A DNA stretch of 64,000 nt from Roseivirga seohaensis (GCF_001592945.1 NZ_LRPB01000002.1:62001-126000), one strand, 5' to 3'. Positions 1 to 8,645 are shown, counted from the stretch's first letter. The notes: a model not told the origin generated them from the letters alone. Numbers and translations: made by a program.

Positions 1-359
1 ATGTGGAGTTTCACATGCCCAAACCTAGCTATACAGCCGATACTCTCGCTTATCTTTCCGACAAACACCCCGAACACGAGTTTGTGTTGATTATTGGAGA
101 AGACAACTTAGTGCATTTTCACAAGTGGAAAAACTATCAGGCCATTTTAGACAATTATGGCCTTTATGTGTATCCACGTCCGCAAGTAGATCGCTCTAAA
201 ATTAAAGTAGCGCACGAAAATATTAAGTATGTGGAATCGCCAATGCTAGACATTTCCGCTACATTTATTCGCGATGCCATTCGCAATGAACACTCCGTTC
301 AATACCTTCTTCCAGAAAACGTAGCCGACTACATTCGCTTCAAAAAATTCTATCAATAA
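1..359 (+). CDS. nadD: Nicotinate-nucleotide adenylyltransferase, 3' part (NadD)
   Basis: C-terminal ~118 residues of a NadD-type nucleotidyltransferase, which transfers AMP from ATP to nicotinate mononucleotide in NAD synthesis. The reading frame is open at the left edge of the window, so the N-terminal nucleotide-binding part lies outside. Seen here: KPSYTADTL near the start, which matches the KPSYTxDTL motif of NadD; the IIGEDN stretch; and ISATFIRDAI, which matches the ISSTxIR nucleotide-binding motif near the NadD C terminus. The length of this tail is as expected. The next gene starts about 140 bases downstream on the same strand. An internal GTG or ATG start is unlikely because the family core extends upstream. 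Confidence 0.9.
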   Translation, partial: VEFHMPKPSYTADTLAYLSDKHPEHEFVLIIGEDNLVHFHKWKNYQAILDNYGLYVYPRPQVDRSKIKVAHENIKYVESPMLDISATFIRDAIRNEHSVQYLLPENVADYIRFKKFYQ

Positions 360-496
360 GAATTAGGGAAATGGGTTTAAGATTTTTTTTCAAACCCAGA
401 CGCCAAACTTGTTGTTCTTCACGTCTATTAACAAAGCAGATAATGAACCTAAGAAAAAGAGGTACTTTATTTGCAGGTCAACACAAAACTCAAACC

Positions 497-3106
497 ATGT
501 TAAAACAACAATTTTTTGTAGCCTTATTGCTGCTATTTTCATTCCCTTCAATGGCGCAAGGCATTAAAGGAACTATTAAAGACGAGAACGGAGAAGCACT
601 TCCCTTTGCTTCTATTTATGTGAAAGAAGTCGGTTCGGGCACCTCATCTAACCTCGATGGCTTTTACGAATACCGACTTCAGCCAGGAAATTATCAAGTT
701 ACATACCAGTTTATGGGCTATGCTACCGTAATCAAGAATATAAAGGTAGGTGCTGGTTTCGAGACGGTCGATATCGTTATGAAGCCACAGGTCATCAATT
801 TGGCATCGGTTACGGTGGAGGCTAATGCTGAAGACCCTTCTTACACGATTATGCGCAAGGCCATTGCCAAAGCGGAATATCATTTATTGCAAAACGACAG
901 TTATTCGGCAGAGGTGTATATGAAGGGAACAGGCCAAATCACCAAAGTGCCTTGGCTTTTGAGAAAAACTTTTGAGAAAGAAGGAATTGATACTTCGCAA
1001 GTGTACACGTCCGAATCGGTTAGTGAGATCTATTTCGAAAGGCCGAATACCTTTAAAGAGAAGGTGATCTCGGTAAGAACTACGGGCCAAGAAAGCGATA
1101 ATGCCAACCCAAACGCCTATATCAACAGCAGTTTTTATCTACCAGAAGTTGTGAATGCAGTTTCTCCTTTAAGCCCCCGAGCTTTTTCCTATTACAAGTT
1201 TAAATATGAGGGCAGCTTTAGAGAACGCGGCTATGAAATCAATAAGATTAGAGTAACGCCACGTTCCAAAGGCGATGATTTATTTGAAGGGGTGATTTAT
1301 ATCAGAGAAGACTTTTGGAACATTCACTCCCTCGATTTAACCACCAGCCTAATGGGCTTTCAAATTAGAATTGAGCAGATTTTCGCGCCTATAAAAGGCG
1401 AAATCTGGATGCCCGTTACGCAGAAGTTTGAATTCTCGGGTTCCATTTTTGGCTTGGCTGGCAGCTATAATTACTTGGCTTCGGTAAGTGATTACACCGT
1501 AACCGAAAATGAAGATTTAGACCCTTCGGTAATTCTTATCGATGAGAAAATAGAGGCTGCTCCAGAAGAAATCAAAGCCATTAAATCGGGTAATGTAGAA
1601 GAGGGCGTAAATCAAGTATTCAAAGAAGATCAAGAAGTTTCGCGCAAGCAGTTTAAAAAACTGATGAAGGAATACGACAAGGAAGAACGCAAAGAAGCCG
1701 GTGAAGTAGATGTAGTTTCTGATTACTACTTCAACATCGACTCTTTAGCCACCAAAAAAGATTCGTTGTATTGGGTAACCAGAAGGCCAGTGCCCTTAAC
1801 GAAAAAAGAAATTGTGGGCTATCAGCGCGAAGACAGTACCTATTTTGCAGACAAGGCTAAAGCAGAAGCAGATACACTTCGACTAAAAAATGGAGCGAAA
1901 TTTAAAATTGGAGATGTGCTTTTCGGCAGCTATTACAAATTGGGCGATCGATTGAGGTTTGATTTTGCGGGTTTTGTACCAAGACTTCGCTTTAATACCG
2001 TGGAGGGATTGAACCTAGATTTCACAGGTACATTTTCATGGCGACAAGATACCACAGCTCGTTTAAGAATTTCGCCTTTTGTACGCTATGGTTTTTCTGG
2101 AGAACAGCTTTATACCAAGGTAGAAAGCGTTTTTGGAATTGGTAAAAATGAACAGCGAGGTACTTTCAGAGTGCAAGGTGGAAATTACATTGAGCAGTTT
2201 AACCCTACTGCCATTGATGATTTGAGCAATTCGCTCTATAGCCTTTTGGCCGAAAAGAACTTTGCCAAATACTACGAAAAAACTTACGCAAATGTCAGTT
2301 TTGCCAAGCGTTTCCGCTACCGTTATACCATTGGCGCTAAGCTAGAATGGGCCAGCAGAAGTGAGCTGTTCAATACCACCGATTATAGCATTTTTGATGT
2401 AGAAAATCGTGAATATAAAACCAATCAGCCTACCAATAACGAAACCATTGTGGGCGGTTTTGTAGACAGTAAAGCCCTGATCTCTAGTTTTGCCTTTACT
2501 GTAAAGCCTTGGTTGAAATTCAGAAAATATAATGGCCGATTGATTCCTTTAGAGGATTCTTCACCAACCTTTAGGCTTTCCTACAAAAAAGCATTTAACG
2601 ATGTTTTGGGCAGCAACACACAGTTCGATCAGGTAGAATTTGGCTTGAAAACCACCTTCGATTTAGGAGTAAGGGCAAAAATTGACATTGAAGGAGAGGC
2701 AGGTAAATTCTTCAATACCTCTCAAATGATTTTTACAGATTTTAAGCATTTCCAAGGTAACCGACTTCCTTTTAGTCCTATGAGTGTTACTGGAGGTTAT
2801 CGACTGCTCGATTATTATAAATACAGTACTTCCGATGATTATGCTTCTATTTTTACGCACATCAGATTTAGAAAATTTGTGTTTACGCAGTTGCCAATGC
2901 TCAGATTAAGTGGGCTGAAAGAGAATTTGTTTGTAAACTATTTAGCCACGCCAACTTCTGATAATTACACCGAACTGGGGTATACCATCGATAATATTTT
3001 CAGAGTATTGCGGGTGGAGTTCATTCAATCATTTCAAGGCTGGAAAGCGAAAGATTTTGGTGTGCGCATAGGAGTAGCGGCAATTATCGGAAACAGCAAT
3101 GATTAA
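497..3106 (+). CDS. DUF5686 / carboxypeptidase-like regulatory domain outer-membrane protein
   Basis: Predicted secreted or outer-membrane protein of 869 residues. The ATG at 497 is chosen because it begins a clear signal peptide (MLKQQFFVALLLLFSF then SMAQG); the frame stays open for 42 codons upstream, but that stretch is not signal-like. After the signal comes a carboxypeptidase-regulatory-like beta-sandwich (GTIKDENGEALPFASIYVKE, about residues 25-100), as in many Bacteroidota TonB-dependent receptors. The rest fits the DUF5686 family: the YTIMRKAIAKAEYHL segment follows the beta-sandwich, and aromatic-rich alternating strands toward the C terminus suggest a beta-barrel. No TonB plug is recognisable. 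The role of DUF5686 proteins is unknown to me; outer-membrane location is inferred. Confidence 0.85.
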   Translation: MLKQQFFVALLLLFSFPSMAQGIKGTIKDENGEALPFASIYVKEVGSGTSSNLDGFYEYRLQPGNYQVTYQFMGYATVIKNIKVGAGFETVDIVMKPQVINLASVTVEANAEDPSYTIMRKAIAKAEYHLLQNDSYSAEVYMKGTGQITKVPWLLRKTFEKEGIDTSQVYTSESVSEIYFERPNTFKEKVISVRTTGQESDNANPNAYINSSFYLPEVVNAVSPLSPRAFSYYKFKYEGSFRERGYEINKIRVTPRSKGDDLFEGVIYIREDFWNIHSLDLTTSLMGFQIRIEQIFAPIKGEIWMPVTQKFEFSGSIFGLAGSYNYLASVSDYTVTENEDLDPSVILIDEKIEAAPEEIKAIKSGNVEEGVNQVFKEDQEVSRKQFKKLMKEYDKEERKEAGEVDVVSDYYFNIDSLATKKDSLYWVTRRPVPLTKKEIVGYQREDSTYFADKAKAEADTLRLKNGAKFKIGDVLFGSYYKLGDRLRFDFAGFVPRLRFNTVEGLNLDFTGTFSWRQDTTARLRISPFVRYGFSGEQLYTKVESVFGIGKNEQRGTFRVQGGNYIEQFNPTAIDDLSNSLYSLLAEKNFAKYYEKTYANVSFAKRFRYRYTIGAKLEWASRSELFNTTDYSIFDVENREYKTNQPTNNETIVGGFVDSKALISSFAFTVKPWLKFRKYNGRLIPLEDSSPTFRLSYKKAFNDVLGSNTQFDQVEFGLKTTFDLGVRAKIDIEGEAGKFFNTSQMIFTDFKHFQGNRLPFSPMSVTGGYRLLDYYKYSTSDDYASIFTHIRFRKFVFTQLPMLRLSGLKENLFVNYLATPTSDNYTELGYTIDNIFRVLRVEFIQSFQGWKAKDFGVRIGVAAIIGNSND

Positions 3107-3190
3107 TAGGAGCTTTAGGCTTTTCTCTATATAAAAAAACCTTTTTCTAACCCACTAAACTTTGTAGTTTCGGCACCATAATAAAAAATC

Positions 3191-3802
3191 ATGAAAGGAC
3201 TATTAATAGCATTATTGTTGACAGTAGGAGTAGGATCGGCTTTTGGTCAGTATCAGGAAAAAGTACATTACACGGTGGTGTCTGAAACCGCTACTGTTGC
3301 CCCAACAGTAACTGAGTTTTTCTCAATGTATTGCGGTCACTGTTTTCAGTTTGAACCTATGATGCCACAACTGAAAGCGGGTTTGAAAATGGGTACAAAA
3401 TTCGAAAAATCGCATGTTGATTACATCCCGCATGATAACCCAACAATGCAAGCAGGAATTGTTCAGGCATTTGTAATTATGGAGAATATGGGTGCTAAGG
3501 GCGCAGAATTACTTCAGTATTTTTTCGATCAAATTCATGTTAAAATGAGAACGGTTGACGACATGAGCACCCTTAAAAAGATGTTTGAAGAAAAGGGCGT
3601 GAGCAAGGCTGAAGTAGATAAATATTTTGCCGATAAAACCTTACAAGCCAAAGCCAAAAAAATGGCTAGAGAATGGGAAGCCAAAGGTATTGCCAGCGTA
3701 CCATCTTTAGTAGTAAATGGAAAATACTTGGTGAATATGGGGAGCGTAAAAAGTCTTCCAGAATTACTGGCCCTTGTAAACTACTTGGTAGATAAAAAAT
3801 AA
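3191..3802 (+). CDS. DsbA-family periplasmic thiol:disulfide oxidoreductase
   Basis: A 203-residue secreted thioredoxin-fold protein. A signal peptide covers about residues 1-19 (ends SAFGQ). The active site is CGHC (Cys48-Cys51) in FFSMYCGHC; the GH dipeptide between the cysteines is like DsbA-type oxidases. A helical insertion follows, and the cis-proline loop is VPSLVVNG (Pro171), as expected for DsbA. It probably introduces or reshuffles disulfides in exported proteins. No DsbB or VKOR partner is visible nearby. It is a single gene closed by a strong terminator (3839-3877). Family assignment is confident; the redox direction is inferred from the CGHC motif. Confidence 0.88.
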   Translation: MKGLLIALLLTVGVGSAFGQYQEKVHYTVVSETATVAPTVTEFFSMYCGHCFQFEPMMPQLKAGLKMGTKFEKSHVDYIPHDNPTMQAGIVQAFVIMENMGAKGAELLQYFFDQIHVKMRTVDDMSTLKKMFEEKGVSKAEVDKYFADKTLQAKAKKMAREWEAKGIASVPSLVVNGKYLVNMGSVKSLPELLALVNYLVDKK

Positions 3803-3838
3803 TTAGTAAGTCGTTAAGGTTTACTTGATAAGTTTAGC

Positions 3839-3877
3839 ATCGGGTCTCTTTTAAAAAAAGGAGACCCGATCTTTGTT
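3839..3877 (+). terminator. Rho-independent terminator after the DsbA-like gene
   Basis: Perfect 10-bp stem (3839-3848 with 3861-3870, ATCGGGTCTC / GAGACCCGAT) with an A/T-rich loop, followed by CTTTGTTT. It lies 36 bases after the stop codon of the DsbA-like gene and before the acylase gene. Confidence 0.75.
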
Positions 3878-3948
3878 TATAGTCCACCCACAAAAATCCA
3901 CTTGCACAATTCCTCAGCATGTTTCATCTTTCTTCAAACCTTACAACC

Positions 3949-6129
3949 ATGAAGAAACTCCTTTTTCTATTATTCATTTCACTTCTTTATTCCTGTCAGC
4001 CCAAGGCTACCGATGAAGTAAGTCGGTGGGAAGCACAGGCAGACAATGTGACCATTATTCGTGACGATTTTGGTGTGCCACATATTTACGGTAAAACCGA
4101 TGCAGATGCGGTTTTTGGCTTGCTTTACGCCCAATGCGAAGATGATTTTGCGCGTGTAGAACGTAACTACGTTTGGGCCACTGGCCGTTTGGCCGAAATG
4201 GAAGGCGAAGATGCACTTTACAGTGACTTACGCGCCAGACTGTACATGACAGTGGAAGAGGCCAAAGCCGCTTATGACGCTTCTCCAAAATGGCTTCAAG
4301 AACTTTGTGATGCCTATGCAGATGGAATCAATTATTACTTACACACTCACCCAGAAGTACAGCCTAAAGTGCTTACGCGTTTCGAGCCGTGGTTTCCGAT
4401 GTTCTTTAGCGAAGGCTCTATTGGTGGCGATATCGAAAGTATTTCTACCCGCAGGGTGAAATCGTTTTACGAAAATGACCAGTCTTTGGCACTTACCGAA
4501 TTTGGCGATGGCCTTACACACCCCGATCCTTATGAAGAACCAAAAGGGTCGAACGGTTTTGCAATTTCTGGCGAACATACCGCTTCTGGCAATGCCATGT
4601 TATTGATCAATCCGCACACTTCTTTTTACTTCCGCCCAGAGGTTCACGTAGTGAGCGAAGAAGGCTTGAATGCTTATGGCGCAGTAACCTGGGGGCAGTT
4701 TTTTGTGTACCAAGGTTTTAACGATAGAATGGGGTGGATGCACACTTCCACTGCGGTTGATTTTATTGATGAATTTGTAGAAGAGGTTTCGGAAGTAGAC
4801 GGAAAACTGAAGTACAAGTACGGTGAAGAAATGCGCGATGTAGAGGTTTCGGAAGTGACCTTGAAATACAAAGAGGGCAACGAAATGAAGGAAAGGACTT
4901 TTCCGATGTACCGAACCCATCATGGGCCAGTAACTCATAAGTTAGACGACAAATGGGTAGTGACTAAAATCAATTGGGACCCTGTGAATGCGCTTACTCA
5001 GAGTTATACCCGCACCAAACTTAAAACCAATGAGGAGTTCAGAAAAATGATGGACATCAGAACCAACTCATCTAACAATACGGTCTATGCCGATGCCGAT
5101 GGAAATATTGCTTATTATCACGGCAACTTTATTCCAAAAAGAGACCCTCAATTTGATTATTCTAAACCGGTAGACGGAAGTAACCCTGCCACCGACTGGC
5201 AAGGAAAACATACTGTTGACGAGGTAATTACAATTTTTAACCCTGCCAACGGATGGATTCAGAACTGTAACTCTACACCATTTACTGCCGCACTAGAGTT
5301 CAGCCCTAAAAAGGAAGATTACCCAGTGTATATGGCACCAGACGAGGAAAATTTTAGAGGTGTACATGCCGTAAAAGTATTGAAAGAAGCGAAAGATTTA
5401 ACCCTAGACGGCTTAATCGAATTGGCTTACGATCCTTACTTGCCTGCTTTTGAAAAACTGATTCCGGGTTTGGTAGAAGCTTATGATAAGAGCGCAAACA
5501 AGAACCCAGACTTAAAACCTGCCATTGAGGTGTTGAGAAACTGGGATTTAAGAACTTCAAAGGAATCAGTGGCCATGTCTATTGCTTATTACTATGGTTC
5601 GCTTTACAGCAGAATGGGCAAAAACCCTGAGCGTTTAAGCGGAAATGAGCGCGTGGATTATTACGGAACAGGTTCACCTTTTTCTGAAAGGCTTGAGATT
5701 TTCGAAGCATCTATCAAAGAATTGGAAGATGATTTCGGAACATGGAATACGCCTTGGGGCGAAATCAATAGGTTCCAGCGATTGAATGGCGACATCGACT
5801 TGAAGTACGATGACAATAAAGAAAGTATTGCCATTGGTATGGCTTCCGCCCGATGGGGAGCGTTGGCCTCTTTTGGGGCAAGCAAAAAGGCGGGTACGAA
5901 TCGTATCTATGGCTCTTCGGGCAATAGCTTTGTGGCCGTGGTAGAGTTTGGCGACAAAGTAAAAGCCAAGAGCATATTGGCAGGTGGCCAAAGTGGTGAT
6001 CCAGCCTCTCCGCATTTCTACGACCAAGCCCAGCGTTATGCCGATGCCGAGTTTAAAGATGTAGCCTATTACAAAGAAGATGTAGAAGCCCGCGCTGCAG
6101 AAACCTACAAGCCAGGCAAAAGAAAATAG
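3949..6129 (+). CDS. Penicillin-acylase-family N-terminal-nucleophile hydrolase (lipoprotein)
   Basis: A 726-residue member of the penicillin amidase family of Ntn hydrolases, which cleave amides such as beta-lactam side chains or acyl-homoserine lactones. The ATG at 3949 begins a lipoprotein signal (MKKLLFLLFISLLYSC, Cys16); the ATG at 3919 would put ten extra residues ahead of it. The small-subunit region follows (VTIIRDDFGVPHIYGKT). The predicted autocatalytic site is KGSNGFAIS, with Ser201 as nucleophile, followed by SGNAMLLINPH, matching the family GSNxW...DPH pattern. The natural substrate cannot be told from sequence. Monocistronic, with a terminator at 6157-6187. Confidence 0.88.
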   Translation: MKKLLFLLFISLLYSCQPKATDEVSRWEAQADNVTIIRDDFGVPHIYGKTDADAVFGLLYAQCEDDFARVERNYVWATGRLAEMEGEDALYSDLRARLYMTVEEAKAAYDASPKWLQELCDAYADGINYYLHTHPEVQPKVLTRFEPWFPMFFSEGSIGGDIESISTRRVKSFYENDQSLALTEFGDGLTHPDPYEEPKGSNGFAISGEHTASGNAMLLINPHTSFYFRPEVHVVSEEGLNAYGAVTWGQFFVYQGFNDRMGWMHTSTAVDFIDEFVEEVSEVDGKLKYKYGEEMRDVEVSEVTLKYKEGNEMKERTFPMYRTHHGPVTHKLDDKWVVTKINWDPVNALTQSYTRTKLKTNEEFRKMMDIRTNSSNNTVYADADGNIAYYHGNFIPKRDPQFDYSKPVDGSNPATDWQGKHTVDEVITIFNPANGWIQNCNSTPFTAALEFSPKKEDYPVYMAPDEENFRGVHAVKVLKEAKDLTLDGLIELAYDPYLPAFEKLIPGLVEAYDKSANKNPDLKPAIEVLRNWDLRTSKESVAMSIAYYYGSLYSRMGKNPERLSGNERVDYYGTGSPFSERLEIFEASIKELEDDFGTWNTPWGEINRFQRLNGDIDLKYDDNKESIAIGMASARWGALASFGASKKAGTNRIYGSSGNSFVAVVEFGDKVKAKSILAGGQSGDPASPHFYDQAQRYADAEFKDVAYYKEDVEARAAETYKPGKRK

Positions 6130-6156
6130 ATTTGAATTTAGATGGATGAGATGAAA

Positions 6157-6187
6157 AGGAGCTGAAGGAATTCAGCTCTTTTTTTGT
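6157..6187 (+). terminator. Terminator after the acylase gene
   Basis: Stem GAGCTGAA (6159-6166) / TTCAGCTC (6171-6178) with loop GGAA, followed by an uninterrupted T-run to about 6185. It closes the plus-strand acylase gene; the facing toxin gene ends at 6247. Confidence 0.8.
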
Positions 6188-6246
6188 TGGTGAAAAGCAC
6201 GGACAGAGGCGGAGCCAATCGGACCTATAACCCTGCCTGACGATAA

Positions 6247-6678
6247 TTAGCGAGCCCCGTTTACTATCATTTGGACATAGGTGTCCGAGTTAAAGACAGC
6301 GATTTTTGATTTCTTATAATCTTTTGTGTTTCGGGTCACTATTGCATTGATCCCTTTTTCAGAAACAGCGACAGAGTGTTGAATGGCATCTTCGAAATCT
6401 TTGAATTCGCTCGTGACAGCGTTTGAAATATCCTTACCTGACACACTTAGCACCTCAACTATTTCTAGGAGTTCGCCAATGACGGCCCTTGTTTTTCTAT
6501 CCCCAAGTTCTTTCCTTAAAATATAATGGACGTTGTTAAAGCATAATGAAGAAGTGTACACCTTCAATTCGTTCTTGTCGGCCAAGTCAAATAGGATAGA
6601 TGCCGCGACCGCATGAGGTTGCCTGTCAATGAGCAAGTCAATAATCACATCGGTGTCAATAAATATTTTAGAGGCCAT
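6247..6678 (-). CDS. PIN-domain toxin (VapC-type ribonuclease)
   Basis: A 143-residue PIN-domain protein, probably the toxin of a type II toxin-antitoxin pair acting as a metal-dependent RNase. The fold is recognised from the N-terminal FIDTDVIIDLL (Asp8, Asp10, Asp14), the central acidic cluster DFEDAIQ (Asp94, Glu96, Asp97) and the late TRNTKDY (Asp120), which together supply the usual PIN acidic centre. The start ATG (6676-6678) lies inside the antitoxin gene, giving an 11-nt overlap in another frame, a sign of translational coupling. The RNA target is unknown. Confidence 0.85.
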   Translation of the reverse strand: MASKIFIDTDVIIDLLIDRQPHAVAASILFDLADKNELKVYTSSLCFNNVHYILRKELGDRKTRAVIGELLEIVEVLSVSGKDISNAVTSEFKDFEDAIQHSVAVSEKGINAIVTRNTKDYKKSKIAVFNSDTYVQMIVNGAR

Positions 6679-6922
6679 GTTTAGTGTTCCTAGCTTCGTT
6701 CAAAACATCCTTGTAATTGAAGTCCGAGTCTACTTTTAAAACTCCTCGTAGCTTTTTTACACGTGGCGATAATTGCTCCTTTCCATCTTCTGCTTTTGAG
6801 CCAGTGATGTATTTAAAATAATTCTCCACCATTTCAGATAGGCTTTTGCCTTTATCCGCAGCATACTTCTTGGCCTGTTCTATAACCTCCTTGTCTAGTG
6901 TAAGTGTTAATTTAGTACTCAT
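6668..6922 (-). CDS. Antitoxin of the PIN toxin (DUF6364-like)
   Basis: An 84-residue protein encoded directly upstream of and overlapping the PIN toxin. The N-terminal MSTKLTLTLDKEVIEQAKKY, then a KGKSLSEMVENYFK helix, matches ribbon-helix-helix-like antitoxins of the DUF6364 type: a short strand, two helices, then a disordered C-terminal tail that would wrap the toxin. Expected functions are toxin neutralisation and autorepression through its DNA-binding half. The inverted repeat just upstream (6924-6955) is a plausible operator. Family name is by resemblance; the pairing is well supported by the overlap. Confidence 0.8.
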   Translation of the reverse strand: MSTKLTLTLDKEVIEQAKKYAADKGKSLSEMVENYFKYITGSKAEDGKEQLSPRVKKLRGVLKVDSDFNYKDVLNEARNTKHGL

Positions 6923-6923
6923 G

Positions 6924-6955
6924 GCACGTGTGTTTATCCTGTAATCTATACGTGC
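6924..6955. promoter_or_regulatory. Inverted repeat, candidate autoregulatory operator of the toxin-antitoxin pair
   Basis: GCACGT (6924-6929) and ACGTGC (6950-6955) are perfect inverted arms 20 bases apart, starting 2 bases upstream of the antitoxin ATG. The left arm overlaps the palindrome CACGTG. Type II antitoxins usually bind such repeats in their own promoter; binding here is inferred. Confidence 0.4.
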
Positions 6956-7065
6956 AATTTAGTTAATAGTTCTTGTGAGTTCCAAATAGGGAGTAAGGAT
7001 TAGTTTCTTTTTACCAACAGGGGCGGAAGTAATAGCCTCGAATCTTTATTAAACCTACCCTGCCT

Positions 7066-7098
7066 GCTTTCCTTCCTTGAGGTAACGAAAGGTCTAGA
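7066..7098 (+). repeat. 33-bp dispersed repeat, copy 1
   Basis: Matches 10063-10095 at 29 of 33 positions in the same orientation; shared cores include TGAGGT and GGTCTAGA. Both copies are intergenic, so coding conservation does not explain the match. Confidence 0.6.
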
Positions 7099-7178
7099 AG
7101 CTTAATCGTTGAAATTAGTAGAGTAATAAAAGCGAAGGATTGTATTAACATGGTTACCAAATGCTTGTACCTATCTTA

Positions 7179-7225
7179 TCGGTTAGAAACCGACCTATCA
7201 ATCCTCCCCGATACAATCGAGGAGG
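7179..7225. other. Two adjacent intergenic hairpins
   Basis: Hairpin 1: TCGGTT (7179-7184), loop AGA, AACCGA (7188-7193). Hairpin 2: CCTCCCCGAT (7203-7212), loop ACA, ATCGAGGAGG (7216-7225), one mismatch. Neither is followed by a T-run, so they are not simple terminators. Confidence 0.45.
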
Positions 7226-7353
7226 AGTTGGGAATTACAATTTAAGTATCATATAATCCTGAGGTGACTTAGTTATAAATCACTCTACTAAGTATTTAGT
7301 TGTAAATAAGAAAGTGCTTACGTAAATTGGCTTTTGGTTTAAAATCTCAAAAT

Positions 7354-8109
7354 ATGAAAGCATTCATTTCATTTAGTTTTATTGGGTTATTGTTGATGGG
7401 TTCGCCCAAAGAAATCGTGATGCGGCACGATGTAGACGATTCAGAATACGTGGCCTTGGGCGCAAAGTATGGTGGTTCGGCTGTGCGTTTAAATGCCGGT
7501 TGCGGCACATTTATTCAACCCAATTGGATCCTTACCGCAGGGCATGTTTTGGAAAGCCCAAGGGTGGGGGAAGATGTCACCGTAAACGGAGTAAAATACG
7601 CCATCAAAAGAAAAATCATTCACCCTGATTATAACCTCAGGGGAGCCGTCAATCATGACATTGCGCTGATAGAACTGGAAGAAAATGTACCCAATGTAGA
7701 GTTGGCCATTCTTTATGAAAAGTCGGATGAAGTAGGCAAAGAAATCATTTTTGCAGGCACGGGCTGGGCTGGCACTGGCGACAAAGGAATGGTAGACGGA
7801 GCCATTAACAAAGACCGAAAACTCAGGGCCGCCCAAAACTTAATTGATGGCACCAAACCTAGTTATATCCGCTTCACTTTTGATGCACCAGACTCAGAAA
7901 ATGTACTTCCTTTAGAAGGCATCAGCGGCCCAGGCGATAGTGGAGGCCCAGCTCTTTGGTTCGATGGCGATCAGGCTTATATTCTGGGCGTAAGTTCCCA
8001 TCAAGACGGTCGTGATACCGGAAAACCCGAAGGGGTATATGGCGTGTACGAATATTACACCCGAGTAAGCGAATACCTACCGTGGATCAATAAGGTGATG
8101 GGGAGTTGA
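7354..8109 (+). CDS. Trypsin-like serine protease (S1 family)
   Basis: A 251-residue chymotrypsin-fold protease. The full catalytic triad is visible: His64 in LTAGHV, Asp102 in NHDIALIEL, Ser196 in GPGDSGGPA. The ATG at 7354 is preferred over an in-frame TTG at 7327 because it starts a hydrophobic export segment (MKAFISFSFIGLLLMG). Cys50 sits at the position before the active His, but its usual disulfide partner is not obvious. Probably exported; substrate unknown. Odd point: the last codons (..INKVMGS, stop) are copied twice in the repeats directly downstream. Confidence 0.87.
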   Translation: MKAFISFSFIGLLLMGSPKEIVMRHDVDDSEYVALGAKYGGSAVRLNAGCGTFIQPNWILTAGHVLESPRVGEDVTVNGVKYAIKRKIIHPDYNLRGAVNHDIALIELEENVPNVELAILYEKSDEVGKEIIFAGTGWAGTGDKGMVDGAINKDRKLRAAQNLIDGTKPSYIRFTFDAPDSENVLPLEGISGPGDSGGPALWFDGDQAYILGVSSHQDGRDTGKPEGVYGVYEYYTRVSEYLPWINKVMGS

Positions 8110-8115
8110 TTAGTC

Positions 8116-8331
8116 AAGCTTCCTGTCAATCCCCCAGCCCCCTTGGCCAAGGGGGATGTTGTGACGATATCTTTTCCTTCCAAACATATGGCTTTGGTTT
8201 CTGCGCAGATGTTATAAGCTTACTAAAGCTGCTCAATCGAAGCTTTCCCCCTTTATTAAAGGGGGGTAGGGGGATTTGCCTGCTTCACCGCCAACGCCCA
8301 ATAACTATCATGGATTATGAGGTGATTTTTT
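8116..8331 (+). repeat. Tandem repeat unit 1 (G/C-run hairpin element)
   Basis: 216-base unit directly downstream of the protease gene. The C-run block at 8126-8140 (CAATCCCCCAGCCC) and the G-run block near 8263-8279 (GGGGGTAGGGGGATTT) are inverted repeats bordering about 120 internal bases. The right edge (about 8305-8331) resembles the 3' end of the protease gene. The weak open frame here (8106-8333) has no protein-like composition. Confidence 0.75.
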
Positions 8332-8560
8332 AAGCTTCCGGTCAATCCCCCAGCCCCCCCCTCACCAAGGGGGAGGTGATGACGATGCCTGTTACTTTTA
8401 AATATATGTTCTTGGTGTTTCTGAGCAACGCAAATGTTTTAAGTTGACTGAAACTGCTCAATCGAAGCTTTTCCCCTTTATTAAAGGGGGGTAGGGGGAT
8501 TTGCCTGCTTTACTGCTAATCTCCAATAATTACCAGATCAATGAGGTAATGGGGAAATTG
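8332..8560 (+). repeat. Tandem repeat unit 2
   Basis: Second copy of the unit, offset 216 bases from unit 1 and starting at the same AAGCTTCC. It has the same C-run and G-run borders and a diverged interior. Its right edge (about 8530-8560) again resembles the protease 3' end; in one frame it still reads INEVMG, compared with INKVMG in the protease. Confidence 0.75.
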
Positions 8561-8579
8561 ATAATTCAATTTTTTGGTA

Positions 8580-8645
8580 AGTCCCCCTCCAACCTCCCCC
8601 ACCTCGCTTTGCTGAAGCTTCGCGAAGGCAAGGGGGAAGGACAGA
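8580..8645 (+). repeat. Partial third unit / C-run and G-run hairpin
   Basis: Begins with TCCCCCTCCAACCTCCCCC and ends with AAGGGGGAAGG, the two border blocks of the upstream repeats, but the interior is replaced by a short segment centred on GCTTCGCGAAGC. A truncated or different member of the same hairpin family. The rest up to the start codon at 8820 holds no gene. Confidence 0.5.

Larger units (their letters stand above)
6956..7353. other. Non-coding stretch between the toxin-antitoxin pair and the protease gene
   Basis: No credible gene in about 400 bases. It holds one copy of a 33-bp dispersed repeat (7066-7098) and two adjacent hairpins (7179-7225). The promoter of the protease gene must lie near its end, but no clear TAnnTTTG element was found. 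Confidence 0.6.

Noticed and set aside
3107-3190. Promoter of the DsbA-like gene at TAAACTTTG
   Set aside because: It has three bases between TA and TTTG instead of two and no -33 TTTG at 19-21 bases.
4600-4938. 112-codon open frame opposite the acylase gene
   Set aside because: Antisense to a well-supported coding region; no family motifs, and its composition mirrors the codons of the acylase.
5674-6027. 117-codon open frame opposite the acylase gene
   Set aside because: Shadow of the acylase coding strand with no recognisable protein features.
8106-8333. Small protein genes at 8106-8333 and 8501-8701
   Set aside because: They run through the G/C-run hairpin repeats and have poly-Pro/Ser low-complexity reading; the second only resembles the protease tail because that tail was copied.
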